Positions 7,726 to 16,339 of a DNA stretch of 64,000 bases are shown piece after piece. The first letter of the stretch is position 1. Each line of letters starts with the position of its first letter. The notes below the pieces were generated by a model. It searched no databases and was not told the origin of the DNA. It saw only the letters and a list, made by a program, of their open reading frames with translations. The translations under genes were made by a program, and so were the position numbers. Source of the stretch: Caballeronia sp. SL2Y3 (lineage in GTDB: Bacteria > Pseudomonadota > Gammaproteobacteria > Burkholderiales > Burkholderiaceae); contig NZ_CP084261.1 of NCBI RefSeq assembly GCF_022879575.1, forward strand, positions 248,001 through 312,000. Direction: 5' to 3'.

Positions 7726-8121
7726 TTACTGCGCCAATACGACCTGGGCGATCAGGCCGGTCGCTGCGGCGACGAGCACGTAGTCCGCGCCGACGCCGAC
7801 CCACTGATATCCGCGCGGCGGTTGACGCAGGCCGTGGCCGCGCCAATCGTCGACCACATACTGATGGTCGCGATATTCGCTCGAAAGGCGATCGCCCTTG
7901 TGCCAGTCCGGATGACCGCGGTCGCGATCCGCATGCTCCTGCGGGCGGGGCCCGTCGTGTGCATCGTGGCCGTCGTGTGCATCGTGGCCGTGCATCATCG
8001 GCGCGTGATTGGCTTGAGGGCCGTGATTCTCATCCTGGCCGTGCCACTGCTGTGCGAAACTCGCCCCCGCAGTAAGTCCGAGACCTGCAGATAACAGCGC
8101 AACGACGATTCCTTTTTTCAT
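7726..8121 (-). CDS. RcnB-family periplasmic protein with a His/Asp-rich repeat
   Basis: A 131-aa protein with a Sec signal peptide (MKKGIVVALLSAGLGLTAGA, cleavage near SFA-QQ). A His-rich segment HGHDAHDGHDAHDG, encoded by two perfect 18-base units (7954-7989), is followed by the conserved C-terminal RcnB part LSSEYRDHQYVVDDWRGHGL and PPRGYQWVGVGADYVLVA, ending in a hydrophobic helix. RcnB proteins act in the periplasm in nickel/cobalt homeostasis or envelope stress; the His repeat suggests metal binding. AGGAGA six or so bases before the ATG supports the start. Metal specificity cannot be read from sequence. Confidence 0.82.
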   Translation of the reverse strand: MKKGIVVALLSAGLGLTAGASFAQQWHGQDENHGPQANHAPMMHGHDAHDGHDAHDGPRPQEHADRDRGHPDWHKGDRLSSEYRDHQYVVDDWRGHGLRQPPRGYQWVGVGADYVLVAAATGLIAQVVLAQ

Positions 8122-8418
8122 GGAACGTTTCTCCTCGTAAAGTAGTGATTGATCGCTTGCCAGGGGTTATTGCCCTTGTGCGCGAACAGGCGGTCGCTCT
8201 ACGTTGCAAGGCGGCGCGATGACGTGAGATTGTGTAAGCAACGCTTACTTCCGATTACGCGCATTACGCGCATCGGGCGGTAAGCTCTGACGGGCAAAGC
8301 GTCGCAATACGATATCCGCCCATACATGACGCTGAATAAGAACAATAAAAATGTTTTTCTATCGTCGGGCGGCTTTCTGGCCCACCATGAAACGATTTAA
8401 TAAAGCATGGAGAGAGAC

Positions 8419-9870
8419 ATGGAAAGCACAGCGGATGTGAAGCGCTACGAGTTATTGATAGGCGGGGAATTCATCGCGCCGAGCGGCGGCGAATATTCGA
8501 CCAATCTGAATCCCGCGACCGAAGAGCCCATCGCCCACGTCGCGCAGGGCACGTCGGCTGATGTAGACCGCGCAGTGCAGGCGGCGCGCGCCGCGTTGAA
8601 GCCCTGGAACGCGATCCGCGCCGCCGAGCGCGGCCGCATCTTGATGCGGCTTGCCGAACTGCTGCGCGAAAATCAAGAAGAACTCGCTGCGCTCGAAAGC
8701 CTCGATGCGGGCAAGCCCATCGCCGGCGTCCAGCGGCAGGACGTGCCCGCCGCCATCGATACGCTCGCCTACTACGCCGGCTGGTGCGACAAGATCAACG
8801 GTCAGGTCGTGCCGGCGCGGCCCGATGCGCTGACCTACACGGTGCGCGAGCCGGTGGGCGTGGTCGGCGCCATTGTCCCGTGGAATTTCCCGCTGATGAT
8901 CGGCATGTGGAAGATCGCGCCGGCGCTCGCCTGCGGTTGCACGCTGATCGTGAAGCCCGCCGAAATCACGCCGCTCTCCGCGCTGATGGTCGGCCGCCTC
9001 GCGCTCGAAGCGGGCGTGCCGCCGGGCGTGCTGAACATCGTCACGGGCAAGGGCTCGGTGGTCGGGGATTCGATGGTCGCGCATCCGGGCATCGACAAAA
9101 TCACTTTCACGGGTTCGCCTTCGGTCGGGCGGGGCATCCTTCAGGGCGCGGCGGGCAACTTCAAGCGCGTGACGCTGGAGTTGGACGGCAAGTCGGCCAA
9201 CGTGATCTTCGCCGATGCCAACATCGACAGCGCGGTGCGCGCTGCGGCATCGGGCATCTTCTTCAACGCGGGACAAGTGTGCTCGGCGGGATCGCGCGTG
9301 TTGGTGCAGCGCGCCGCCTACGACGACGTGGTCGAGCGCCTTTCCCAGCGCGCGCAAACCATCAAACTCGGCGATCCATCGAAGCGCGAGACGAACATGG
9401 GACCGCTCATCTCCGCGAAGCAGATGAAGACCGTGCTCGATTACGTCGATATCGGCACGGGCGAGGGCGCGTCGCTCGTGACGGGCGGCCGGCGCGCGGG
9501 CGAGCGCGGTTATTTCGTCGAGCCGACGGTGTTCGCGAACGTCGAGCACGAAATGCGCATCTCGCAGGAAGAGATCTTCGGGCCGGTGGCAAGCGTCATT
9601 CCTTTCGACGACGAAGCGGACGCGCTGCGCATCGCCAACGGCACCGCCTATAGCCTCGCGGCGGGCGTGTGGAGCGCGGACATCGGACGGGTGCATCGCA
9701 TGGCGGCGGAACTCAGGGCGGGCACCGTCTGGGTCAATACCTACGGCTATACGGACGTGCGGCTGCCGTGGGGCGGTTCGGGCGATTCGGGCTTCGGCCG
9801 CGAGCACGGCGACGTGGCCATCGAGAACTTCACGGAGCCCAAGGCAGTGTGGGTGTCGCTGACGCCCTGA
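8419..9870 (+). CDS. NAD(P)-dependent aldehyde dehydrogenase
   Basis: A 483-aa ALDH superfamily enzyme that oxidises an aldehyde to the acid. It has the Asn-containing active-site segment VPWNFPLMIGMWKIAPALAC, the cofactor loop ITFTGSPSVGR, the catalytic Glu region VTLELDGKSANVIF (Asp replaces the usual second Gly of ELGGKS) and the nucleophile segment FFNAGQVCSAGSR. The end, LPWGGSGDSGFGREHG, is typical of betaine/gamma-aminobutyraldehyde-like members. ATG 8419 is preferred over 8407 because GGAGAGAG lies between the two. Substrate cannot be assigned; it is monocistronic, with no pathway neighbour. Confidence 0.9.
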   Translation: MESTADVKRYELLIGGEFIAPSGGEYSTNLNPATEEPIAHVAQGTSADVDRAVQAARAALKPWNAIRAAERGRILMRLAELLRENQEELAALESLDAGKPIAGVQRQDVPAAIDTLAYYAGWCDKINGQVVPARPDALTYTVREPVGVVGAIVPWNFPLMIGMWKIAPALACGCTLIVKPAEITPLSALMVGRLALEAGVPPGVLNIVTGKGSVVGDSMVAHPGIDKITFTGSPSVGRGILQGAAGNFKRVTLELDGKSANVIFADANIDSAVRAAASGIFFNAGQVCSAGSRVLVQRAAYDDVVERLSQRAQTIKLGDPSKRETNMGPLISAKQMKTVLDYVDIGTGEGASLVTGGRRAGERGYFVEPTVFANVEHEMRISQEEIFGPVASVIPFDDEADALRIANGTAYSLAAGVWSADIGRVHRMAAELRAGTVWVNTYGYTDVRLPWGGSGDSGFGREHGDVAIENFTEPKAVWVSLTP

Positions 9871-9882
9871 GCGACCGATGAG

Positions 9883-9945
9883 CGCCGCGCGTTCAAGACG
9901 CGCGGCGGTTCTCGCACAACGCGAGAAGGGCGGCCGAAGCCGCCC
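9883..9945. terminator. Three consecutive hairpins between convergent genes
   Basis: Three perfect small stem-loops follow the aldehyde dehydrogenase stop: GCCGCGCGT/ACGCGCGGC (9883-9905), TTCTCGC/GCGAGAA (9909-9927) and GGGCGGC-CGAA-GCCGCCC (9928-9945). They lie between convergent genes and probably act as a bidirectional terminator. No long T-run is present. Confidence 0.5.
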
Positions 9946-9968
9946 CGAATACATCGCGAAAGAAAGAC

Positions 9969-10313
9969 TTAAACGCGCGCCTGCACGCCTTCCTTGTCGC
10001 GCGCGCGCCAAAGCCGAGCGCGCTGCGTGCTGTCCTCGTACTGAACCGTGTTCTGCCGGCACGCTTCGATCGTCATGTTCTTGCGCTCGACGATCGCCTG
10101 GCAGAGAAACTCCGCGCTATACGCCTTGAGCAGATGCGGACACTGGGTCCCGATGTACTGCGCAATCTTCCCGTAGTCGCTGTCCGCCGATGCCAGCGAG
10201 CGATACGTGTCCGCGTCCCAGCGGAACATCAGGTCGAGTTCTTCGAAAGCGGTGTTGAACGCGCAGACTTGCGCCAGAACTTCCCGGTCGTCGCTATGCA
10301 TGGCTTGGCTCAT
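9969..10313 (-). CDS. Conserved hypothetical protein, soluble, 114 aa
   Basis: The product starts MSQAMHSDDREVLAQVC and is mostly helical and acidic in the N-terminal half (FEELDLMFRWDADTYRSL), with four cysteines and a basic C-terminal tail (RARLWRARDKEGVQARV). No signal peptide or membrane segment. I do not recognise a named family. The start at 10313 fits an AGGAGA ribosome-binding site upstream; the longer form from 10364 lacks one. Confidence 0.65.
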   Translation of the reverse strand: MSQAMHSDDREVLAQVCAFNTAFEELDLMFRWDADTYRSLASADSDYGKIAQYIGTQCPHLLKAYSAEFLCQAIVERKNMTIEACRQNTVQYEDSTQRARLWRARDKEGVQARV

Positions 10314-10410
10314 GATCGTCTCCTCAGTGGCCGCAGGGCATACACGCAGGATAGGAAAAGCCATTCATACAGGACAGTCAAAGTTTCTTCGGCTAACCAT
10401 TCCGTTTGAG

Positions 10411-11358
10411 TTATGAATCGGGTTTCCCCGTCTTTGCGACGATATGCGTGATCGCTTCGATCTGCGCGGCGCCTTCGTCGATCAGAAATTGTTTGAAGGC
10501 GAGCGCTACTGGCGGCAAGCGCTTGTTGTTGCGATGCACGACAAACCAGTTGAGCATCACGGGAAAGCCTTCTATATCCAGTACGGCGAGCTTGCCGACC
10601 TGCAATTCCATGCTGATGGTATGCGCGGATAAAAAACTCAGTCCCATTCCGGCAATCACGGCCTGTTTGATGGTCTCGGTGCTCGTGATCTCCATCGCGA
10701 CGTTGAGATTAGTGAGCCTGCCCGCGAAGCCTTCTTCCATCGAATTCCACGTGTCCGAGCCACGCTCGCGCACGATGAACGGTTCGTCGGCGAGCGATTC
10801 CAGCGGAATATTGCTTCGTCCGACGAGCGGATGATCGGGCGGCGCGACGATCACATAAGGATGCGGCGCAAACGACACGTTGACCGTGTCCATATCGCGC
10901 GGCGGCCGGACCATGACGGCGAGATCCGTCAAATTGTCGGAGAGTTGATGCAGCAGTTCCTCGCGGTTATGCACGGCGAGATTGAGCCGGACGTCCGTAT
11001 TACGTTTGGTGAATTCGGCCAGCAGACGAGGAAAGAAGTAATCGCCCGCGCTGATCACGGCGACGTTGAGCGTGCCTCCGGAAATACCCTTGAGACGCGC
11101 CATTGCGTCGTCGGCTTCGCGGAATTGCTCGAGTATCGCCCTGCTGTAATGGAGCATTTCGTTCCCGGCCGGAGTGAGATAGATTTTCTTGCCGAGCTGT
11201 TCGAAAAGAGGCAAGCCGGCGTGCTCTTCCAGCTGCTTGACCTGCGTGGATACGGCGGGCTGCGTGAGATAGAGCTCTTCCGCCGCCCGCGAAAAACTCA
11301 GGCGTCGCGCGACCGTTTCGAAGATTTTGAGTTGGCGCAGAGTGGCATTTCGCAGCAC
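10411..11358 (-). CDS. LysR-family regulator (CbbR-like)
   Basis: 315 aa. The N-terminal winged HTH is canonical (RQLKIFETVARRLSFSRAAE, then LTQPAVSTQVKQLEEHAGLP), followed by a two-lobed effector domain (GTLNVAVISAGDYFFPRLLA; PFIVRERGSDTW; AVIAGMGLSFLSAHT). The effector part is most like CbbR-type regulators, which sense metabolic intermediates. It is divergent from the OxlT-type transporter gene across 400 bases, the usual setting for a LysR regulator and its target, so control of oxalate uptake is the best guess. CbbR is a family resemblance only; there are no Calvin-cycle genes here. Confidence 0.9.
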   Translation of the reverse strand: MLRNATLRQLKIFETVARRLSFSRAAEELYLTQPAVSTQVKQLEEHAGLPLFEQLGKKIYLTPAGNEMLHYSRAILEQFREADDAMARLKGISGGTLNVAVISAGDYFFPRLLAEFTKRNTDVRLNLAVHNREELLHQLSDNLTDLAVMVRPPRDMDTVNVSFAPHPYVIVAPPDHPLVGRSNIPLESLADEPFIVRERGSDTWNSMEEGFAGRLTNLNVAMEITSTETIKQAVIAGMGLSFLSAHTISMELQVGKLAVLDIEGFPVMLNWFVVHRNNKRLPPVALAFKQFLIDEGAAQIEAITHIVAKTGKPDS

Positions 11359-11758
11359 GGCAGGCCCTCATCCATTCACGATAGCTAACTTATACAATAA
11401 TTTATTTTAACTTTCCTTAATCATTTTTGTCCCCCACGATGCTTTCACGTGCCCCGCAGTTGTAAGCCGGTTTTCAGCCGACGCAGTGAGCGCCGCAGAG
11501 CACGCAGCATCGAGCCCGACAGGGCTGCATCGACCATCCGGACCTCTTGGGAATCGCTCGAAATGATTCTTCGATCGCCTGACGCGGATGTTGGCCCCAA
11601 GCGCGAACCCATCGCCCTTCTGGACACGCGACGCCACGCCCGCGCCGCCTGGCCGGAGCACCTTCCCTGACCGACCGCAACGCCCGCCGGCCCCGCGCCG
11701 GTGATCTCGCTGTACATCAAGCGCCGCACGAGCGCAGAGACAGATATCGGAGACAGAC
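11359..11758. promoter_or_regulatory. Divergent promoter region between lysR and oxlT
   Basis: Four hundred bases with no supportable gene. The AT-rich part next to lysR (about 11384-11415) contains symmetrical AT stretches (TTATACAATAATTTATTTTAA), a plausible LysR-type binding region with T-N11-A character. Near oxlT, TGTACATCA (11711-11719) differs by one base from the TGTATATCA core repeated elsewhere in the locus. Exact promoter elements could not be assigned. Confidence 0.4.
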
Positions 11759-13111
11759 ATGGCAAGCGCAGACACGGTGGTGTCCGGGCAGTCGCACGGG
11801 CGTCACCACAACCGTTGGATCCAGCTGGCGATCGGCATTCTATGCATGGGCCTCGTCGCCAATCTCCAGTACGCCTGGACCCTTTTCGTCGTGCCGATGG
11901 ATGCCAAGCACCATTGGGGCCAAGCGGCCATTCAGACGGCGTTCACCATCTTCATCGTCACCGAAACCTGGCTCGTGCCAGTCGAAGGCTGGCTCGTCGA
12001 CAAGTTCGGGCCGCGTCCGGTCGTGATCGGCGGATCGGTGTGCGCGGCCATCGGCTGGGTCATCGACGCGCACGCGACAAGCCTCGTTCATCTCTATATC
12101 GCGGCGGTCATCGCGGGCATCGGCGCGGGATGCGTGTACGGCACGTGCGTCGGCACGGCGCTGAAGTGGTTCCCGGACAAGCGCGGTCTCGCGGCCGGCC
12201 TGACGGCGGCGGGCTTCGGCGCCGGCGCGGCGGTCACGGTCATCCCGATCTCGAACATGATCCAGTCCTCGGGCTACGAACACGCGTTCATGTTCTTCGG
12301 CATCTTCCAGGGCGTGTGCATCTTCCTGCTCGCGCTCATGCTCGTGCGTCCGAAGCCCCCGGTGAACGTCGCGCCGGCCAAGCGGATCGTGTCCACCAAA
12401 ATCGACTACACGACCGGCCAGATGGTGCGCTCGCCGCTCTTCTGGGTGCTCTATTTGATGTTCGTGTTCGTCGCGGCGGGCGGCGTGATCGCCACCGCGC
12501 AGTTCGGGCCGATCGCGAAGGAATACGGCTTCGCGAAGATGCCGGTGAATGTGCTGGGCATCACGCTGCCGCTGCTCGCGATGACGCTTTCCATCGACAA
12601 CCTATGCAACGGCTTCACGCGTCCGCTCTGCGGTTTCATCTCGGACAAGATCGGCCGCGAGAACACGATGTTCATTATCTTCCTTGGCGAGGGCGTGGCG
12701 CTGCTCGGGCTGATGCAGTTCGGACATCATCCGTATCTCTTCATGCTGTTCGCCGCGATGACGTTCCTCTGCTGGGGCGAAATCTTCTCGATCTTCCCGG
12801 CCACGTGCGCGGACACCTTCGGCAGCAAGTACGCCGCCGCCAACGCGGGCACGCTGTACACGGCCAAGGGCACGGCCTCGATGCTGGTGCCGCTCGCATC
12901 GGTGCTCGCGTCGGTCGGATCGTGGAATGCGGTGTTCATCACGGCCGCCACGACGTCGATTGCCGCGGGTCTGTGCGCCAAGTTCGTGCTCGCGCCGATG
13001 AGAAAGCGCTGGATCGAGAACACGGTCGCCGCCACCTCGGGCGATTCGTCGATCAACGCGTCGTTCCAGGCGGGCTGGCCCGAAGCACCGGGCAAGACGT
13101 CGGTTCAATAA
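11759..13111 (+). CDS. oxlT: Oxalate/formate antiporter family MFS transporter (OxlT-like)
   Basis: 450 aa, about 12 membrane segments. Signature stretches match the OxlT family: LQYAWTLFVVPMDAKHHWG, IQTAFTIFIVTETW, GWLVDKFGPRPVVIGG, TALKWFPDKRGLAAGLTAAG, and GFISDKIGRENTMFI in the second half. OxlT exchanges external oxalate for internal formate, generating a proton gradient in oxalotrophs. The presence of frc 7.5 kb downstream supports oxalate as substrate, although OxlT relatives also carry other organic anions. It ends 22 bases before the next lysR gene, so the two are probably cotranscribed. The upstream gene is a divergent LysR. Confidence 0.85.
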   Translation: MASADTVVSGQSHGRHHNRWIQLAIGILCMGLVANLQYAWTLFVVPMDAKHHWGQAAIQTAFTIFIVTETWLVPVEGWLVDKFGPRPVVIGGSVCAAIGWVIDAHATSLVHLYIAAVIAGIGAGCVYGTCVGTALKWFPDKRGLAAGLTAAGFGAGAAVTVIPISNMIQSSGYEHAFMFFGIFQGVCIFLLALMLVRPKPPVNVAPAKRIVSTKIDYTTGQMVRSPLFWVLYLMFVFVAAGGVIATAQFGPIAKEYGFAKMPVNVLGITLPLLAMTLSIDNLCNGFTRPLCGFISDKIGRENTMFIIFLGEGVALLGLMQFGHHPYLFMLFAAMTFLCWGEIFSIFPATCADTFGSKYAAANAGTLYTAKGTASMLVPLASVLASVGSWNAVFITAATTSIAAGLCAKFVLAPMRKRWIENTVAATSGDSSINASFQAGWPEAPGKTSVQ

Positions 13112-13133
13112 CGAACGCAAAGGAAGGCAGCGC

Positions 13134-14081
13134 ATGCGCGAACGCCCGGCCGCTCCCGCGCATGCGCTTTCGGTGTCGCTGCATCAGTTGCGGCTTTTCG
13201 TGACGCTCGCGCGATACCGCAGCTTCACCCGCGCCGGCGACGAATTCGGCATCACGCAATCGGCGGTGAGCCGCAGCATTCGAGAACTCGAAGACGAAAT
13301 CGCGCTGCGGCTCTTCGACCGGACCACGCGCCAGGTCACGCTCACCGACACTGGACGCAAGCTGCTCGCGCGCATCGCGCCGCTCGTCGAGGAACTGGAA
13401 GCGACACTGCGGCCGAGCGCCGACGCTCAAGCCGGGCAGGGCATTGTCCACATGGCGAGCAGTTGCGGCCTGACGGCGAGCGTGCTTCCCGCGCTGCTCG
13501 CGTCGTGCAAGGAGCGGCTGCCGGACGTGAGCATCACCGTGCTGGACCGGCCGCAGAACGCCGTGCTCCAGCTTGTGCGCTCGGGCGAGGCGGAAATCGG
13601 CGTCGTCATTGCGCCGGACAATCTGGACGAACTCGCCTTCGAACCGCTATTCGCCGATGGTTTCGCAGCGGTGGTCGGCGCGTCGCATCGACTGGCGGAC
13701 GCGGCGCTTCTGGAGTGGACGCAGTTGCGCGGCATGCCGCTCCTTCTGCTCGACGACGACACCGGCAGCCTCGCCGCCGTCGAAGCCGCGCTCGCGCGCC
13801 ACGCGGTGGCGGGCGCAGTGCGGCAGCGGCTGACGCAGCCGGTCGCGGTGGCGCGCATGGCGGAGGCCGGTCTCGGCGTCGGCGTTCTGCCGATGCACGC
13901 CCGCCTCGCCTGCGACAGCGCCCGCACGCGATTCATTCCCCTCGCGCCCGACCCCGCGCGCACGGTCATGATCGTGCGCCGCCGTGGCCGCGCGCTGCGC
14001 GAGAGCGCGGCGCATGTCTGGTCGCACTTCATCGCATCCTCGACGCATACTCTCAACACGTCACAGGCCATCGAGGCCTGA
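13134..14081 (+). CDS. LysR-family transcriptional regulator
   Basis: 315 aa. The HTH (LHQLRLFVTLARYRSFTRAG, then ITQSAVSRSIRELEDEIALR) precedes an effector domain (GIVHMASSCGLTASVLPALL; MAEAGLGVGVLPMHARLA). The unusually short, Ala/Arg-rich effector domain ends MIVRRRGRALRESAAHVWSH. A GGAAGG element before ATG 13134 supports the start. It follows oxlT by 22 bases and precedes the panE-like gene, so it may control transport or downstream catabolic genes. The effector is unknown. Confidence 0.9.
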   Translation: MRERPAAPAHALSVSLHQLRLFVTLARYRSFTRAGDEFGITQSAVSRSIRELEDEIALRLFDRTTRQVTLTDTGRKLLARIAPLVEELEATLRPSADAQAGQGIVHMASSCGLTASVLPALLASCKERLPDVSITVLDRPQNAVLQLVRSGEAEIGVVIAPDNLDELAFEPLFADGFAAVVGASHRLADAALLEWTQLRGMPLLLLDDDTGSLAAVEAALARHAVAGAVRQRLTQPVAVARMAEAGLGVGVLPMHARLACDSARTRFIPLAPDPARTVMIVRRRGRALRESAAHVWSHFIASSTHTLNTSQAIEA

Positions 14082-14193
14082 GCGACGCGTCCGTTTATCC
14101 CGACGACACCGCAACGCCGCCGGCGCATGCGGGTTTTCGCTCGTCTGCCGCCGCACGAATCGCCTTGTTCTGGGTGAGCGTGGAATGTAGTAT

Positions 14194-14207
14194 CTTGTAT
14201 ATCAGAA
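14194..14207 (+). promoter_or_regulatory. Putative GntR operator before panE-like gene
   Basis: CTTGTATATCAGAA, 32 bases before the panE-like ATG. The same 14 bases occur in inverse orientation at 15279-15292, and the core TTGTATATCA recurs at 18726. Position and spacing suggest an operator for the FCD-type GntR regulator encoded at 15578. Confidence 0.6.
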
Positions 14208-14238
14208 GACCGCAAGACTACGACTCTAGGAGACGAGC

Positions 14239-15252
14239 ATGAAGATCTGCGTGTATGGCGCCGGAGCCATCGGCGGTTACATGGGCGCGCAAATCGCGCG
14301 GGCCGGAGCGGACGTCAGCTTCGTGGCGCGCGGGCCGCACCTCGCGGCGATGCAGGCGAACGGCGTGCGGCTCAGGATCGACGGGCAAGAGCACACGGTC
14401 AAAGTGCGCTGCACGAACAATCCCGCCGAACTCGGGCCGCAAGACTACGTGATCATCGCGTTGAAGGCGCATTCGGTGCCGGGCGTGGTCGACCTGATGC
14501 CGCCGCTGCTCGGACCGGACACGGCCATCGTCACAGCGGTCAACGGCTTGCCTTACTGGTACTTCTATCAGCACGGCGGCGCGCTCGCCGGCACGACGCT
14601 GCAAAGCATCGATCCGGGCGGCAGGCAATGGAGCGTCTTCGGGCCGGAGCGGGCCATCGGCTGCGTGCTGCTTCCAGCGGCGGAAATCGTGGAGCCGGGC
14701 GTCATCGAACATCACTACGGCAAGAAGTTTCCCATCGGCGAGCCGAGCGGGGAGACCACGCCGCGCCTTCAGGCACTGCACGACATCATGGCCGCCGCCG
14801 ACATGGAAGCGCCAATGCGCGACAACATTCGCGATGAAATCTGGCTGAAGCTCTGGGGCAACCTTTGCTTCAATCCGATCAGCGCGCTCACGCACGCGAC
14901 GCTCGATGTCCTCACGAGCGACCCCGGCACCCGCGCGCTCTCCAAGGCGATGATGCTGGAAGCGAAGGCGATCGGCGACAAGATCGGCGTCAACTTCCGC
15001 GTGGACGTAGAGCGGCGTATCAACGGCGCGGGGGCGGTCGGCGCGCACAAGACGTCGATGCTGATGGACTGCGAAGCCGGCCGGCCGATGGAGATCGACC
15101 CGCTCATTACGGTCGTGCAGGAGATCGGCCGCCTGGTGCACGTGGAAACGCCGATGATCGATGCGGTCCTCGCATTGATCAAGCTGCGCGAAGCGGTGAA
15201 TCAGGGAACCACGCGGACGCCTGCGCCGCCGCAAACGCAAAAAGCGGCCTAA
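14239..15252 (+). CDS. 2-dehydropantoate 2-reductase family protein (PanE/ApbA-like)
   Basis: 337 aa. It begins with the Rossmann NADP motif MKICVYGAGAIGGYMGAQIA, has the family segment YVIIALKAHSVPG and the hinge VTAVNGLPYW, and a helical C-terminal domain containing LKLWGNLCFNPISALTHATL (catalytic Lys region) and GAHKTSMLMDCEAGRPMEID. PanE makes pantoate for CoA synthesis, but paralogues in catabolic clusters reduce other 2-oxoacids. Set among CoA-dependent oxalate genes and flanked by the shared operator, a role in reducing a C2-C5 2-oxoacid such as glyoxylate is possible but unproven. GGAGA lies just before the ATG. Confidence 0.85.
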   Translation: MKICVYGAGAIGGYMGAQIARAGADVSFVARGPHLAAMQANGVRLRIDGQEHTVKVRCTNNPAELGPQDYVIIALKAHSVPGVVDLMPPLLGPDTAIVTAVNGLPYWYFYQHGGALAGTTLQSIDPGGRQWSVFGPERAIGCVLLPAAEIVEPGVIEHHYGKKFPIGEPSGETTPRLQALHDIMAAADMEAPMRDNIRDEIWLKLWGNLCFNPISALTHATLDVLTSDPGTRALSKAMMLEAKAIGDKIGVNFRVDVERRINGAGAVGAHKTSMLMDCEAGRPMEIDPLITVVQEIGRLVHVETPMIDAVLALIKLREAVNQGTTRTPAPPQTQKAA

Positions 15253-15278
15253 ACTGGATCGGAGGGCACCAGCGTTGT

Positions 15279-15292
15279 TTCTGATATACAAG
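15279..15292 (-). promoter_or_regulatory. Putative GntR operator before the gntR unit
   Basis: TTCTGATATACAAG is the exact reverse complement of the 14-base element at 14194-14207. It lies about 75 bases upstream of the small membrane protein that overlaps gntR, consistent with autoregulation. Confidence 0.6.
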
Positions 15293-15299
15293 ATGCAAA

Positions 15300-15330
15300 A
15301 TATGTTGCGTCCTGTTGCGACGCAACATAT
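15300..15330. repeat. Perfect 11-base inverted repeat
   Basis: ATATGTTGCGT (15300-15310) and ACGCAACATAT (15320-15330) are perfect complements around CCTGTTGCG. An alternative overlapping palindrome GTTGCG-A-CGCAAC (15314-15326) uses the loop. No T-run follows, so an operator or attenuator-like structure fits better than a simple terminator. It sits 8 bases from the preceding operator-like element. Confidence 0.6.
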
Positions 15331-15366
15331 ACTAGGGGCTCTTGAGTGATTTGACCGGAGCCTGAA

Positions 15367-15588
15367 ATGAGCATCGCCTTGTTGGTTGTCGTTGGAATCG
15401 CGCTGGTTGCCGTGGGTGTGGGCGTTACGTTTATGATTGCGTCGGCGGTGCCGCAGGACATGCTGCAGCGCGCACAGGAACACGGTCGCTTTGCCGGACT
15501 CGCGGCGGACGACCAGAACGGCGGTTCGGGCAAGCGCGTCGTCGCGGACCGTCCGCAAATGGGAAACCAAGCCATCAATGCCATCTGA
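15367..15588 (+). CDS. Small single-pass membrane protein
   Basis: 73 aa. One strong N-terminal hydrophobic helix (IALLVVVGIALVAVGVGVTF) is followed by a hydrophilic tail with MLQRAQEHGRFAGLAADDQN. It overlaps the gntR start by 11 bases, so the two are translationally coupled. I do not recognise the family. The overlap and hydrophobic start argue for a real gene rather than noise. It might tether or sense something for the regulator, but that is speculation. Confidence 0.6.
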   Translation: MSIALLVVVGIALVAVGVGVTFMIASAVPQDMLQRAQEHGRFAGLAADDQNGGSGKRVVADRPQMGNQAINAI

Positions 15589-16309
15589 TACTCAATCCGT
15601 AGACAGGCCGGAAGTTCGCCCGAACGGGCTGACGCTCTCGCTGGAGCCGATCAACGCCACGGTTTCGCTGCGCGATCAGGCGTACGCGAAACTGCGGCAG
15701 GCGATTGCGGAGGCGGACATCTACCGTTCGCGGGAAGAAATCCGTCTGGACGAAAAAGAGCTGACGGAAGCGTTGGGCGTCTCGCGAACGCCTATCCGCG
15801 AGGCCATGACGCTCTTGGAGCAGGAGGGCTTTCTGCGCACGGTGCCGCGCCGCGGGGTGTATATCCTGCGCAAGACCAAGCGCGAGATCGTCGAGATGAT
15901 TCACATGTGGGCGGCGCTCGAAAGCATGGCGGCGCGCCTTGCCACGCAGCGCGCGACGGACGAGGAGATCGCCCAGCTTCGCCACATGTTCGACAATTTC
16001 CGCGACAGCACGCCGGCCGAGCATATCGACGAGTATTCGGAAGCGAATATCGCGTTCCATCAGGCCATCGTGCGGCTGTCGAAGTCGCAGATCATCTTCG
16101 ACACGATCAAGAACATCTTCGTGCACGTGCGCGCCATCCGGAAGATGACGATCTCGCAGAGCGACCGCGCGTCGCGCTCGATCGTCGATCACATGCGCAT
16201 CATCGAGGCGCTGGAGAAGCGCGACACCGAGCTCGTCGAGCGGCTCGTGCGGCAGCATTCGCTGGATCTCGCGGCGTTCGTCGAGGCGAACTGCGATTTT
16301 CTGGATTGA
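15578..16309 (+). CDS. GntR-family regulator with FCD effector domain
   Basis: 243 aa. The N-terminal winged HTH reads LRDQAYAKLRQAIAEADIYR, LDEKELTEALGVSRTPIREA and FLRTVPRRGVYILRKT, the FadR-subfamily pattern. The C-terminal FCD domain has EANIAFHQAIVRLSKS and HMRIIEALEKRDTELVERLV, with His/Asp residues that usually bind a metal and a small carboxylate. Such proteins repress catabolic genes for acids. The ATG at 15578 overlaps the membrane protein gene. Repeated TTGTATATCA-type sites before panE, before this unit and between sucC and the ThDP enzyme gene are probable operators. The ligand could be oxalate, glyoxylate or an acyl-CoA. Confidence 0.92.
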   Translation: MPSDTQSVDRPEVRPNGLTLSLEPINATVSLRDQAYAKLRQAIAEADIYRSREEIRLDEKELTEALGVSRTPIREAMTLLEQEGFLRTVPRRGVYILRKTKREIVEMIHMWAALESMAARLATQRATDEEIAQLRHMFDNFRDSTPAEHIDEYSEANIAFHQAIVRLSKSQIIFDTIKNIFVHVRAIRKMTISQSDRASRSIVDHMRIIEALEKRDTELVERLVRQHSLDLAAFVEANCDFLD

Positions 16310-16339
16310 GTGTCGGGCAGCACGAGCAGTAAAGCAGAA

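Noticed and set aside
11711..11719. TGTACATCA before oxlT as a fifth GntR operator
   Set aside because: One mismatch over nine bases in a GC-rich area is weak evidence; noted only as a possible partial site.
14239..15252. PanE-like gene taken as the pantothenate biosynthesis enzyme
   Set aside because: Its position between oxalate genes and under the shared operator favours a catabolic paralogue; the name is kept only as a family label.
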